Positions 9,279 to 16,896 of a stretch of DNA of 16,896 nucleotides are shown piece after piece. A model generated the notes under the pieces. The model ran no database searches. It was given only the letters and a program-made list of their open reading frames with translations, and was not told the origin of the DNA. The position numbers and the translations under genes are program-made. Source of the stretch: Saccoglossus kowalevskii (taxonomy: Eukaryota > Hemichordata > Enteropneusta > Harrimaniidae); contig NW_003155738.1 of assembly GCF_000003605.2 (NCBI RefSeq), forward strand, positions 739,041 through 755,936. The letters are read 5' to 3'. Each line of letters starts with the position of its first letter. Within the stretch, counting starts at the first letter, position 1.

Positions 9279-9450
9279 CTTCTCTTGATATATTTCCAAA
9301 ATGTGGTCTACCACTTTCCTATTGTTAATGGCGCAATATTTTCGGAATTTGTTTTTTCTTTCACGACTACAAAAATATTGTGAAACAGTATAACCAGTAG
9401 CTAGTCACCGTCTCTAGAGGGCGTACTGAACGAGCAGCTACCCGGAGCCT

Positions 9451-9576
9451 GTGGCTGGGAATAACAAGCTTGCTGCTAGCTAAGGGACCATCACAAAGAC
9501 TAAAGACCGGCACAAAAAGAGCCGAAGTTATTTTGTTGCGATCATTTCAGCATTGCTTGGTTCTTATTCCCCGCAC
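9451..9576. repeat. Imperfect hairpin-forming inverted repeat
   Basis: The segment 9451-9469 (with gggaataa followed by caagc) is an imperfect reverse complement of 9555-9576 (gcttggttcttattccccgc). The pairing is partial; it may be a worn foldback element in the region between the two genes. Confidence 0.45.
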
Positions 9577-9730
9577 TGTAACCAATTTATATTTAACACA
9601 AGGTAGGTCTTTCAAATAAAATTTTCAGTTATTTTCAATTCGAAATTCTTCGAGTCGAGTTACGAAAACATCGAGTTACAAAAATGACCACGCCCACTTT
9701 TGCGAAACCACGCCCAAATTATAACTCGAC

Positions 9731-10037
9731 GATTAACAGTTACTGCAAAGTACTTTATTTTCACTTGAAATTTATTTTTGCTATTTCCAATAAAAGGATG
9801 AATAAGAGAAAATAAAATCCAGTGAAAATATTTTTTTCCTATATTTTACATTCAACTCATCTAAAATCAGTGAAAATAAACTTCATACAAAACAATAAAA
9901 ATGTCTTTTCAGTGAAAATTAATTCCACACTTGTCTAAAATCAGTGAAAATAAATTCCATACAAAACACCCAAAAAGTCGTTTCAACAAAAATTAATTCC
10001 AGCTAAAATAAAGTATTTTACAGTATTTAGTTAAATC
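9731..10037. mobile_element. MITE-like element with about 50-bp terminal inverted repeats
   Basis: The left end (9731-9780) contains tactgcaaagtactttattt; the right end (9987-10037) read in reverse contains tactgtaaaatactttattt. Flanking bases also pair (gatta-ac and the aattaattttt side). The interior has a roughly 74-bp duplication: ctaaaatcagtgaaaataaa occurs at 9861 and again at 9935. There is no coding capacity, so it would be non-autonomous. Confidence 0.75.
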
Positions 10038-10340
10038 ACATTGAGACTAAAATCTTGATTTGGCTGTAACAAAGAATCAATTCTAGTGAATAAATTCGTT
10101 TCATATGGAGTATGAACCTTTGAGAGACTAGTAATCAAGTCCAGGAAACTTCTAATTTTTATTTATTCTACCGTGGTAATTATTGATAAAAAAAAAAAAA
10201 ACACATTGCTAATTAGAGTCCGTGTTTGGGCGATTTATAGCTCAGCGTTAAACTTGTCCGGGTATTGAGTTTGCCTACATATATGTCATTTCTATACTTG
10301 CAACCCGAGACGCAACATCATATTTTCTGATTGCTCTTGC

Positions 10341-10378
10341 CACAGTCCCTCTATCAAAGGGTCTATAGAGGGACTGTG
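10341..10378. repeat. Perfect 14-bp stem hairpin
   Basis: cacagtccctctat (10341-10354) is exactly complementary to atagagggactgtg (10365-10378) with a 10-nt loop. The last part, gggactgtgct, is immediately repeated. It is too short for a typical miRNA precursor; it may be a transposon-end relic. Confidence 0.8.
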
Positions 10379-10559
10379 CTAGGGACTGTGCTCTTGCAAA
10401 TAAACTTGAAGTTAAAAATAAATGATTACAGACACCATTACAAATATACACGCGTTAAATAAAGAACGTGTGATTAGTCAGTCCATGCTATTAAGTATGC
10501 AAGGTTATACATCGTCATGTAGCTGAATGGGCCCGGGCATGTTATTGGCGAAGTCCGTT

Positions 10560-10658
10560 AGAGACAGCGGAAATGACATTACCCACAATACATCTGACGC
10601 ATAACTGGGCATGCGCATAAGCCATGAATTTAGAAAAGTGGTGGTAAAAGTTTTTAAC
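10560..10658 (+). promoter_or_regulatory. Probable SRPK promoter/5' leader with a 7-codon uORF
   Basis: The 100 bp before the SRPK start contain matches to motifs common in animal housekeeping promoters: an ETS-like gcggaaatga (10567-10576), a ZNF143/STAF-like cccacaatacatctgacg (10582-10599) and an NRF1-like gcatgcgca (10609-10617). A seven-codon uORF (10624-10647) with a G at -3 precedes the main ATG. The transcription start is unknown, so these assignments are inference. Confidence 0.45.
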
Positions 10659-10683
10659 ATGAGCTCCAGAGGACAGAGAAAAG
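10659..10683 (+). CDS. SRPK: SRPK coding exon 1
   Basis: A 25-nt coding exon, MSSRGQRK plus one base, with donor gtacgt at 10684. The ATG context is aacATGa. The next exon completes the Val of RKVL, the conserved SRPK1-type start. Confidence 0.88.
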
Positions 10684-13600
10684 GTACGTAAAATGCAAAT
10701 TATTTGCGTTTTTTGTGGATCTTTAAAGTCTGACGTATCCATATTTAACCTTTGTTGCGACCTTTTCAGTTTTGTCTATTCAGGCGAGAAAAAGGAGAAC
10801 GAAACCACCGAAGAATCGCATCAAGCCGGATGATAGACGTTCCAGCAAGAAAGCAAGGTAAAGTCAACATTTTTCATTCAATCATTGTTATGAACGATTA
10901 TCGTGTTGGCATAATACTATTTTTTTAAGTAATACTGCTGTGTCTGACTCGCGATTAAATAGTTCTTCACCCAGTGTACTAACATATTCTATATTGATTG
11001 TGTTATCGATGTTCGCCGCTACGCAAAGAGGTTCCTCTCAACACATAAAAATACGATATTGTTGTGACCCAGATTGACACGATTGACGTTGCATTACATT
11101 TGTATTGTTAATGGTTCAACACTGTAAATATGTGTCGATAAGGCAGTTTATAACAGATCGCTCGACGTTTTAGTTGACAGGGTTGTTTGGGGGATGATTT
11201 AAACATAATTTAATCGCATTTAATACATGGCGTTAGTCATTTACATGTATTGATTACCATATTACGGGTCATCCACAATGTCTGTACGTTAATGAGGTTA
11301 GAATAAAGACTGTTACATTCTGAAAGTATAAATTCATTGTTAAGGTGTAATATAAATGCACTTTTATTCTTGTGCCTTGACTGTGTTTCATGTTTTTCCA
11401 CTGTGCTCTTGTAGCTTCACTATTTGGATGCTAATAAGCAGACAGCGTGTTGACATGACGCCACATAGCCCTGGAATGTTCTTTTTTGACAATCATTGGC
11501 TGTTCATGCAGTTAGTGTATTGAGTATGAAATGCAGCAATGTTAATTTTGTAATTAAAATGTTGATATTATTATGCAACCCTATTCTACATTTAATGCTT
11601 GAACTGTATGTATGGGTATGCCCTTATTGGGTGGTGTTGAACTTCCCTGGAAAAATTAATGGTTGTACCACCAGCACCTCCAGACAGTCGTCTTTTTTAA
11701 AACAACCAAATTTGTGGAAAAGAAATATACTTTTTCAAACAATTTTGCAAAAAATGGTAGAATTTTTTCAGACAATGACATGGGTTATGAATATTACATG
11801 AGCTGTTTTTTCTGTCAGAATTAATCATTTTTGATGGTAAACAATATTTTTTTAGCATTTTATTAAGCTTTATATTTATAATTTTAGTAATGAATGATTG
11901 AAATTGTAGACCATTTTTTCCAGACACTTCGGCTCAAAAAAGTACCTGATTCTAGACACCTTGGTAGCACATATGTTCACAACTTACCAATTGAAGTATG
12001 ACTACTCACTCACTCACTCACTCACTCACTCACTGGATAATTGTTTCATTGGAAAATATGTTCATGACACCAAATATAAAACTTTTACCTCATCAACAGG
12101 ACAATTAGGAAGATAAGAGGTATAATTAGTATTGTTGAAAATGACGAAAATAAAAGTTTGTCATAATATGAAGATGAGCAATTGAGAAAGTAATTAATGT
12201 GGCACTAGTTTTTGGGGAGCAAAGCTAGGAGCCAAGGAGAAATTGTAGTAGTATCAGACTCACCTTATTTCGACCACAGATCGGAGACTTTTTTTTTTTT
12301 AGAATTTTTGATAATTTCACAAATAGATTCACACATTTGAATCAGTTCGTTGAGGGCAGTTCTAGTTAAGATTTTGTATGCATCTTATTTTTGGGGAAAA
12401 AAGAAATTATGTAGATTTTTTTTTTTGGAGTAGTGCTTTCTAATTGAAAAAAAATTGTGTGACACAATTCAATGCATGTTAAATTTGAGATCGGTTACGG
12501 TTAAATTCATCATCATGTGTGAATTCGTTGTAGTGAATAAATTAACAAACAAGTAGTGGTATTTACCAGTAATAAATTTACTGTTTACAAGAGTTTGTTA
12601 TTGTTACACCAATTTACTAATACATGTAATATCACATATGTAACCAATAAAAAGTTGAAGAGCATGTGAAATAGGATCAGACAACTTATGCAGCAGAGAG
12701 TGAGCTTATTTCTTTGATTGAGTCCCTGTAACATCCAATTTCGTTCAGTTCAGTATATGAATAGAATTATTTAATTAAAGTGTCATGTTTGATACAACCC
12801 TATATAACATATACAGCACATAGTACAGCGTTTGTTTGTCACTATGTTCATGTTTTTCAAATCTCATAAAAATTAATTATTAACAATTTTTTTATCTTCA
12901 TTCATAATACTATTCAAACAATCAACAAAGACATACTTGTATAATAGTAGGGAACAAACATGTTCGAATTTTTAAAAGATCATTTTTGTCTGAATGTTAT
13001 TTAATTTTGGGGTGTATCACTGCAGTTTTGTGTGATTGTTGTCATAACTATTATTAGTAAATCCATGCAATTGTAACATATGTTCGCAAATGAGTCATGC
13101 CTCTGAACAAGTGTTATCCCCCACCCCAAGTATTGTGTCATTTTGTGTTAAGCTTTTATGACATTTTTAGCAGGTCACCATACCACAGTAATTTCAAGTC
13201 CCTGGTCTTGTGCCTTGTTAGCAGCTTGGATGACTAGTTTAATTTTAGGAAAGATTTCCTTTTGTATCCCCTAACCCTAATCCTAACTTTAACCCTACCC
13301 CCTCAATTAAATTGTATATGCCCCCTCTAGATAACTAGGTGTCCTTAAGAAGGACATGTACATTTAAATTGGGGAAGGGTAGATTTAGGGTTTTGGGTGG
13401 ATGTATAAATATTATCATCAAAATCAATTCTAACAGTACTTTTCAGCGTTAAGATTTGATTGTAGTTCAAATTTTATATTACTGAGTGCATGGGTTATTG
13501 GAGAAAAACATTTTTTGAATATAGTGGGAAAATATTATCACATTGGAAACTGACTTAATAATTAAATGTAAATTATTTGCAAATTAATATTCACATTGGA

Positions 13601-15519
13601 ATCTCACTAAAATTGTATTCATAACAATATACAACTTTTTCAGCCCCCTGAGCAATATTTTGAGATTTGAAGAAGAAATGATGCAAAAAACAAAGACAAA
13701 ATGCAATTTTCATTTTTTTTTTCATTTTTTGCATCCTAAAGAATACATATATTGAAAAGTAAAAAATAAATAGCAGTAATTAAATCTTGAAGATATTCCT
13801 GCCACCATTGAATATCTTGACCTCAAAGTTCAACCTTTATAAAATTTCTATTAGCTATCTCACTGAAATTGATATTTCATATGTTTTTGAATTCGTAACA
13901 TATTCTCAGTAATGAGTGTTAGTATATGCAAGACGTACTGTCCCGTTTCTTGCATGTGCATTGTAACTATCAATTAAGTAGCTAATTGTTATAAACGTAG
14001 GGGCTGATTACAGATGCTTTCACCAGCAAGGATAGCTTGTACAGCGAACCAAGACTCTGTTATCCAATATTAGGTTCAACAGTGCAGAATCATTTAATAT
14101 GCAAATTTACTGCTAATATCAAGTTACATTATGCATGTACAAAATATTGATTTTAACAATATATAAAACTATTCTGGAAGGTTATTAAAACAGGATTGTT
14201 TGAGCCATAATAAAAACCATTATGACTAGCTTAAAGATTTTTATATACTGTACTCGACCGCGTTAGCGCCCAGGGGCCTCAACTCAGAAAATCGTGATTT
14301 TTTAGGGGTGGTCGCTACCCGAGCACCCCCCTCGAAAAAGAGTGCAAATGAAAAATTTGATTCATCAAGTGACAGATTACGTCTTTGAGAGAAATCAAAT
14401 TACGAAATTAGTTGAGTCGTCATTGATTTTCATAATGAAGAAACAGAAATGATCACAAAAAATATGCACATTTTATTACAATATTAATTACGTACCACCA
14501 GAATTTACGAAATTAAAAACATTTGAGTCTGTTGGAACACAGTCGAAGTCAAAATTGTCATATTATCTCCACTGACGAAGGTGTTGGATCGTATGCAAAC
14601 TCTCGATAAAAATCACTTTCCGCCATGATGCATTTGCAGATTTCACCTGCAGCGGCGTCCTTTGACCTAATGGGTCAAGTTGGTTATTAACCAATCACAA
14701 TGTCTTCCCAAAGACTTTCCGGTAACGCAATGTGGAAGTGAATTATCGATGTCGAAGTACGATCTGTTGGAATTGATTTCAGCGAATAAACGACATAGTT
14801 TTTCCAAAAAACTAGTAACTAGCCATTTTTGAGAGGTAAACTGTATATGGCATGAAACATTTTCCGCTTTTTACTTGTATTAACAGGTCATTGTCAAAGC
14901 GTAGTTTACGCACGGTTACTGTGTTCTACGCATTCACAACATGTTCACAGCAGTCGATATCCACGCTGTATCATCCAAAAACGATTACCAAGATTCGTTA
15001 CGCAAGACCAAGTTTTAAATTAGTTGCATTTTGAAAGGGTGGCGCTTTGCCGGATGTGACCCAAATATAAAAATTGTGCAAAAGTGGGGGTGGGCGCTTG
15101 CCCTGGCATGGGCGTTAACGCGGGCGAGTACGGTATAATCAAGAATTTACAACAGAGATAATAAACAATGAGTGACTTGGATATTAAATCAGGAATAACT
15201 TAAACTACTGACTGAGTGACTCACTCACTCACTTACTGACAATTGTACATTATTTTTACACATGTGCAAGATTTTTTCAGCAATTCACCACTCTCAAATA
15301 AAATGTTGTAATAACAGTACATCACCAGTGTTATAAATATTCACTGATTGCACTATATGTTTGTTTTGTGTTTTTGTAGTTTTGAGCAGCATGGTGCCGT
15401 ACCGCAGCACGTTACTCCTGACGACCAGGACAGAGATTATGACGAAGATGACGATGAAGAAGAAGAAGTCTTAGGCTCTGATGACGAGGAACAAGAGGAT
15501 CCAAAAGATTATTGCAAAG
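10659..15519 (+). CDS. SRPK: SR-protein kinase (SRPK), 5' part of a spliced gene (three coding exons)
   Basis: SRPKs are Ser/Thr kinases of the CMGC group that phosphorylate Arg-Ser repeats in SR splicing factors, controlling their nuclear entry. Three plus-strand exons (10659-10683, 10770-10857, 15380-15519) have GT-AG borders and join in frame into 84 codons plus 1 nt. The product starts MSSRGQRKVLSIQARKRRTK, close to the human SRPK1 start MERKVLALQARKKRTK. A basic stretch follows, then an acidic run, and it ends with LGSDDEEQEDPKDYCKG, the invariant segment directly before the kinase domain. The kinase exons lie beyond the right edge. An in-frame ATG at 10611 would add 16 residues, but the chosen start has A at -3 and fits the family. 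I cannot assign it to SRPK1, 2 or 3; invertebrates usually have one or a few genes. Confidence 0.95.
10770..10857 (+). CDS. SRPK: SRPK coding exon 2
   Basis: The acceptor is ccttttcag after an 86-nt intron, and the donor is gtaaag at 10858. The exon encodes VLSIQARKRRTKPPKNRIKP and then DDRRSSKKA. It is strongly basic like the SRPK1 segment 'VLALQARKKRTKAKKDK'. It ends with AG of a split Ser codon. Confidence 0.93.
12004..12034. repeat. (CACT)n microsatellite
   Basis: 31 uninterrupted bases of the tetranucleotide CACT, nearly eight copies. A shorter related tract (tgactcactcactcact) lies at 15218-15234 in the same intron. Confidence 0.97.
13268..13401. repeat. Foldback with telomere-like arms
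   Basis: The left arm holds ccctaaccctaatccta and then aaccctacccc; the right arm, reversed, holds ccacccaaaaccctaaat and ctacccttcccc. The arms converge through attaaattgtatatg and catgtacatttaaatt on a hairpin tip, gtcctt-aag-aaggac (13341-13355). It is an imperfect palindrome of about 134 bp with CCCTAA-like words in the arms. Confidence 0.65.
14246..15135. mobile_element. 890-bp non-autonomous DNA transposon with 27-bp terminal inverted repeats
   Basis: The left end TACTGTACTCGACCGCGTTA (then GCGCCCA) and the reverse of the right end TACCGTACTCGCCCGCGTTA (then ACGCCCA) agree at 24 of 27 positions. Weaker similarity continues inward (gcacccccc / gcccaccccc, then ttttgcac-like words). A TA flanks both ends, compatible with a TA target-site duplication. 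The interior is richer in CG than the host intron and has no transposase-like ORF; the 60-codon ORF at 14852-15034 is unrecognised. The superfamily cannot be assigned by eye. Confidence 0.85.
15380..15519 (+). CDS. SRPK: SRPK coding exon 3 (acidic pre-kinase segment)
   Basis: The acceptor is tgtttttgtag and the donor is gtaaat at 15520. It encodes SFEQHGAVPQHVTPDDQDRD, then YDEDDDEEEEVLGSDDEEQE and DPKDYCKG. The final LGSDDEEQEDPxDYCKG is diagnostic for the SRPK family and normally continues with GYHxVKIGD at the kinase N-lobe. Confidence 0.97.
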
Positions 15520-15540
15520 GTAAATAATTGTTTAGTAATA

Positions 15541-15990
15541 CGTTTATTTATTTATTGCCACATCTCTGAATTAGCAAAGTACAGCAGTAAGGACACACTA
15601 GAAATACAAAACAATAAAAAAGTAACTAACAGTAAAAGATAAAAAATTGCATACAAGTTACCAAATTACATTTACAAATTTTGGTTTTATTTTTTGTGCA
15701 TTGTTTAAAAAAATTGTGGTTTTGCTAAGCGAACAAGAGGTCTTGCTGTCTCAGTCAAGTTTGTTTTTATAAATTTGGCCAATGCAATATTCATGACAAT
15801 GTTTTTATTTTGGATTATCATTATAAATTTGTTCCCTTTTGTTGTCAAATTTGTGAAATCATTTATTTGCTTTCTGGCTTTCTCATATAATTTCTTTCTT
15901 TGATCATTATATAAAGGGCGTACAAAGTTGTTATAAAATGGTACTCGTCTTCTACTTCATTCTTTGAGCAAAGATTACAGATTCTTTTTT
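15541..15990 (-). mobile_element. LINE 3' relic next to SRPK exon 3
   Basis: On the minus strand, with one frameshift, the sequence reads ICNLCSKNEVEDEYHFITTL and then YNDQRKKLYEKARKQINDFT and IVMNIAKFIKTNL. This matches the C-terminal C-x2-C...EDExHF tail typical of invertebrate non-LTR retrotransposon proteins. An AT-rich 3' UTR follows, ending in 'gtggcaataaataaataaa' at about 15557-15543. It begins about 20 bp after the SRPK exon 3 donor. The 5' end is truncated and the element is dead. Confidence 0.8.
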
Positions 15991-16025
15991 AGCTCCGCTG
16001 TCATCACAGATGACCCAGTGGAGCT
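15991..16025. repeat. Short imperfect hairpin
   Basis: agctccgctgtcatc (15991-16005) is nearly complementary to gatgacccagtggagct (16009-16025). It lies at the 5' end of the LINE relic and is GC-richer than its surroundings. Confidence 0.5.
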
Positions 16026-16110
16026 GTTGGTATGGGGGTCTCTCCTGCGTCCCATGTCCTGCCTGTTGTTTTCCTTTAAATGACTTCTTTTCTTCAAAAG
16101 AACTTGACGA

Positions 16111-16427
16111 ATTACATTCATATTTGTACTAAAGGTACTTAGGGTGATCCTCTGTCGGATTTGTAAAATTCATCTCAAAATATGCAAATTTGGATTTTTA
16201 GTGAATATTTTTGTCATTTTGGGTAAAAAATGTTATTTTCGACAACTAGTCCAAAACCGTAAGTCCAAATGCTTTCATATTTCCAGCAATGGTACTTGGG
16301 GTGGTCCTCTGTCAGATTTGTTAAATTGGTGTCAAAATATGCAAATTTGAATTTTTAGCGAACATTTTTCTCATTGTTGGTAAAAAATATTATTTTTGAC
16401 AAAAAGTTCAAAACTGTAAGCCCTATT
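16111..16427. repeat. 157-bp diverged tandem repeat, two units
   Basis: ggtactt(a/g)gggtg at 16134 recurs at 16291, followed in both by atcctctgtc-like, aaaatatgcaaattt, ggtaaaaaat and gtccaaaacc-like words. The unit before the first ggtactt (tacattcatattt) also matches the end of unit one (tgctttcatattt), so the period is 157 bp. The ORF 16144-16350 inside is not a gene. Confidence 0.85.
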
Positions 16428-16896
16428 TACAGAGGGCTTTCAACTAAATATAAAACATAATACAACTTTAAAGTATACTTTGAATATGTAATAGCACAAG
16501 TGAGTTAAGTAACTGGTATTTTTGATGACAAATGCGATGATTATTCTGCTTATATCAGGTCCCTTAAATTGCACACATAATAATTCGACCGTCAGGTCGC
16601 TTGCTTTATTTGTAATTTTGGTTTAATACTACAGTGTCTGCTCATGTATAAATCATGTAAACTTTGATAGATGCTCTTCATTTTGTTTGGAAAAGTAAAT
16701 AAAGTACTGGTATACCTGTAATTGCATTGCCGGGTCAGGATCAGGGGGTCAAGTAATTAATTATAAGCTAATTAACCTTTAAATTTGTTTCATTCCCAGT
16801 GTTCTTAAATACTGGTAATGTCATCATTTTGATGAATGTGCATTCTTTGTGTTCATGACAACCACAACATACTGGTGTCAGGTATTTCTCGATGTC
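16428..16896 (+). other. Right edge: SRPK intron 3, nothing recognised
   Basis: AT-rich intronic sequence. No exon encoding the SRPK kinase start (GYHxVKIGD...) could be found before the window ends. Confidence 0.65.

Larger units (their letters stand above)
10858..15379 (+). other. SRPK intron 2 (4.5 kb), mostly unrecognised sequence
   Basis: The intron runs from gtaaag to tgtag. It contains a CACT microsatellite (12004-12034), a telomere-like foldback (13268-13401) and an 890-bp terminal-inverted-repeat element (14246-15135). The remaining stretches 10858-12000, 12040-13260 and 13410-14240 are AT-rich with no gene or repeat I can support; the ORFs 11496-11801 and 11697-11927 have no family resemblance. 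Confidence 0.75.

Noticed and set aside
10542-10742. A 66-codon minus-strand ORF over SRPK exon 1
   Set aside because: It is a shadow of the SRPK exon 1 and promoter region, with no family resemblance.
11496-11927. Overlapping ORFs on both strands (plus 11496-11801, minus 11697-11927)
   Set aside because: They fall inside SRPK intron 2, have no recognisable domain, and carry no phase-compatible splice sites that would add an SRPK exon.
1-16896. CRISPR arrays, bacterial operons, phage or defence systems
   Set aside because: The spliced animal genes, the tRNA intron and the eukaryotic repeats show this is metazoan nuclear DNA; no prokaryote-type structure was seen.

Overview
This is an AT-rich piece of animal nuclear DNA. 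The evidence is spliced genes with GT-AG introns, an intron-containing tRNA-Leu(CAA), LINE 3' ends, terminal-inverted-repeat elements and degenerate satellite-like tandem repeats. The repeat style (a 'caagtttcattgaaat' unit ending in an ACACACA tract, and several foldback elements) suggests a marine invertebrate, possibly a deuterostome. That placement is an inference; the species cannot be read from the sequence.

Layout: (1) Positions 1-7516 on the minus strand hold the 5' part of a PUS7-type (TruD family) RNA pseudouridine synthase gene. Six coding exons splice together in frame (7514-7075, 6415-6325, 4450-4349, 3392-3263, 2165-2045, 1102-1025), giving about 320 residues and reaching the catalytic GTKD Asp. 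The rest of the gene lies beyond position 1. Its introns carry a 60-bp minisatellite, a foldback element and degenerate tandem repeats. (2) Positions 7517-10658 separate two divergent genes and hold a LINE 3' relic (minus), a tRNA-Leu(CAA) gene with a 41-nt intron (plus, 9143-9267), a hairpin-prone segment and a MITE-like element with about 50-bp inverted ends. (3) Positions 10659 to the right edge on the plus strand hold the first three coding exons (10659-10683, 10770-10857, 15380-15519) of an SR-protein kinase (SRPK) gene, ending at the DYCKG motif just before the kinase domain. Its 4.5-kb second intron contains an 890-bp element with 27-bp terminal inverted repeats and a telomere-like foldback; its third intron begins with a second LINE relic and a 157-bp tandem repeat.

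The three genes act in RNA metabolism (pseudouridylation, translation, splicing-factor phosphorylation), but in animals this proximity need not mean a shared pathway. No new multi-gene system was found. The most unusual points are the four-fold peptide repeat at the N-terminus of the PUS7 protein, the minisatellite abutting a PUS7 splice acceptor, and several unclassified inverted-repeat elements.
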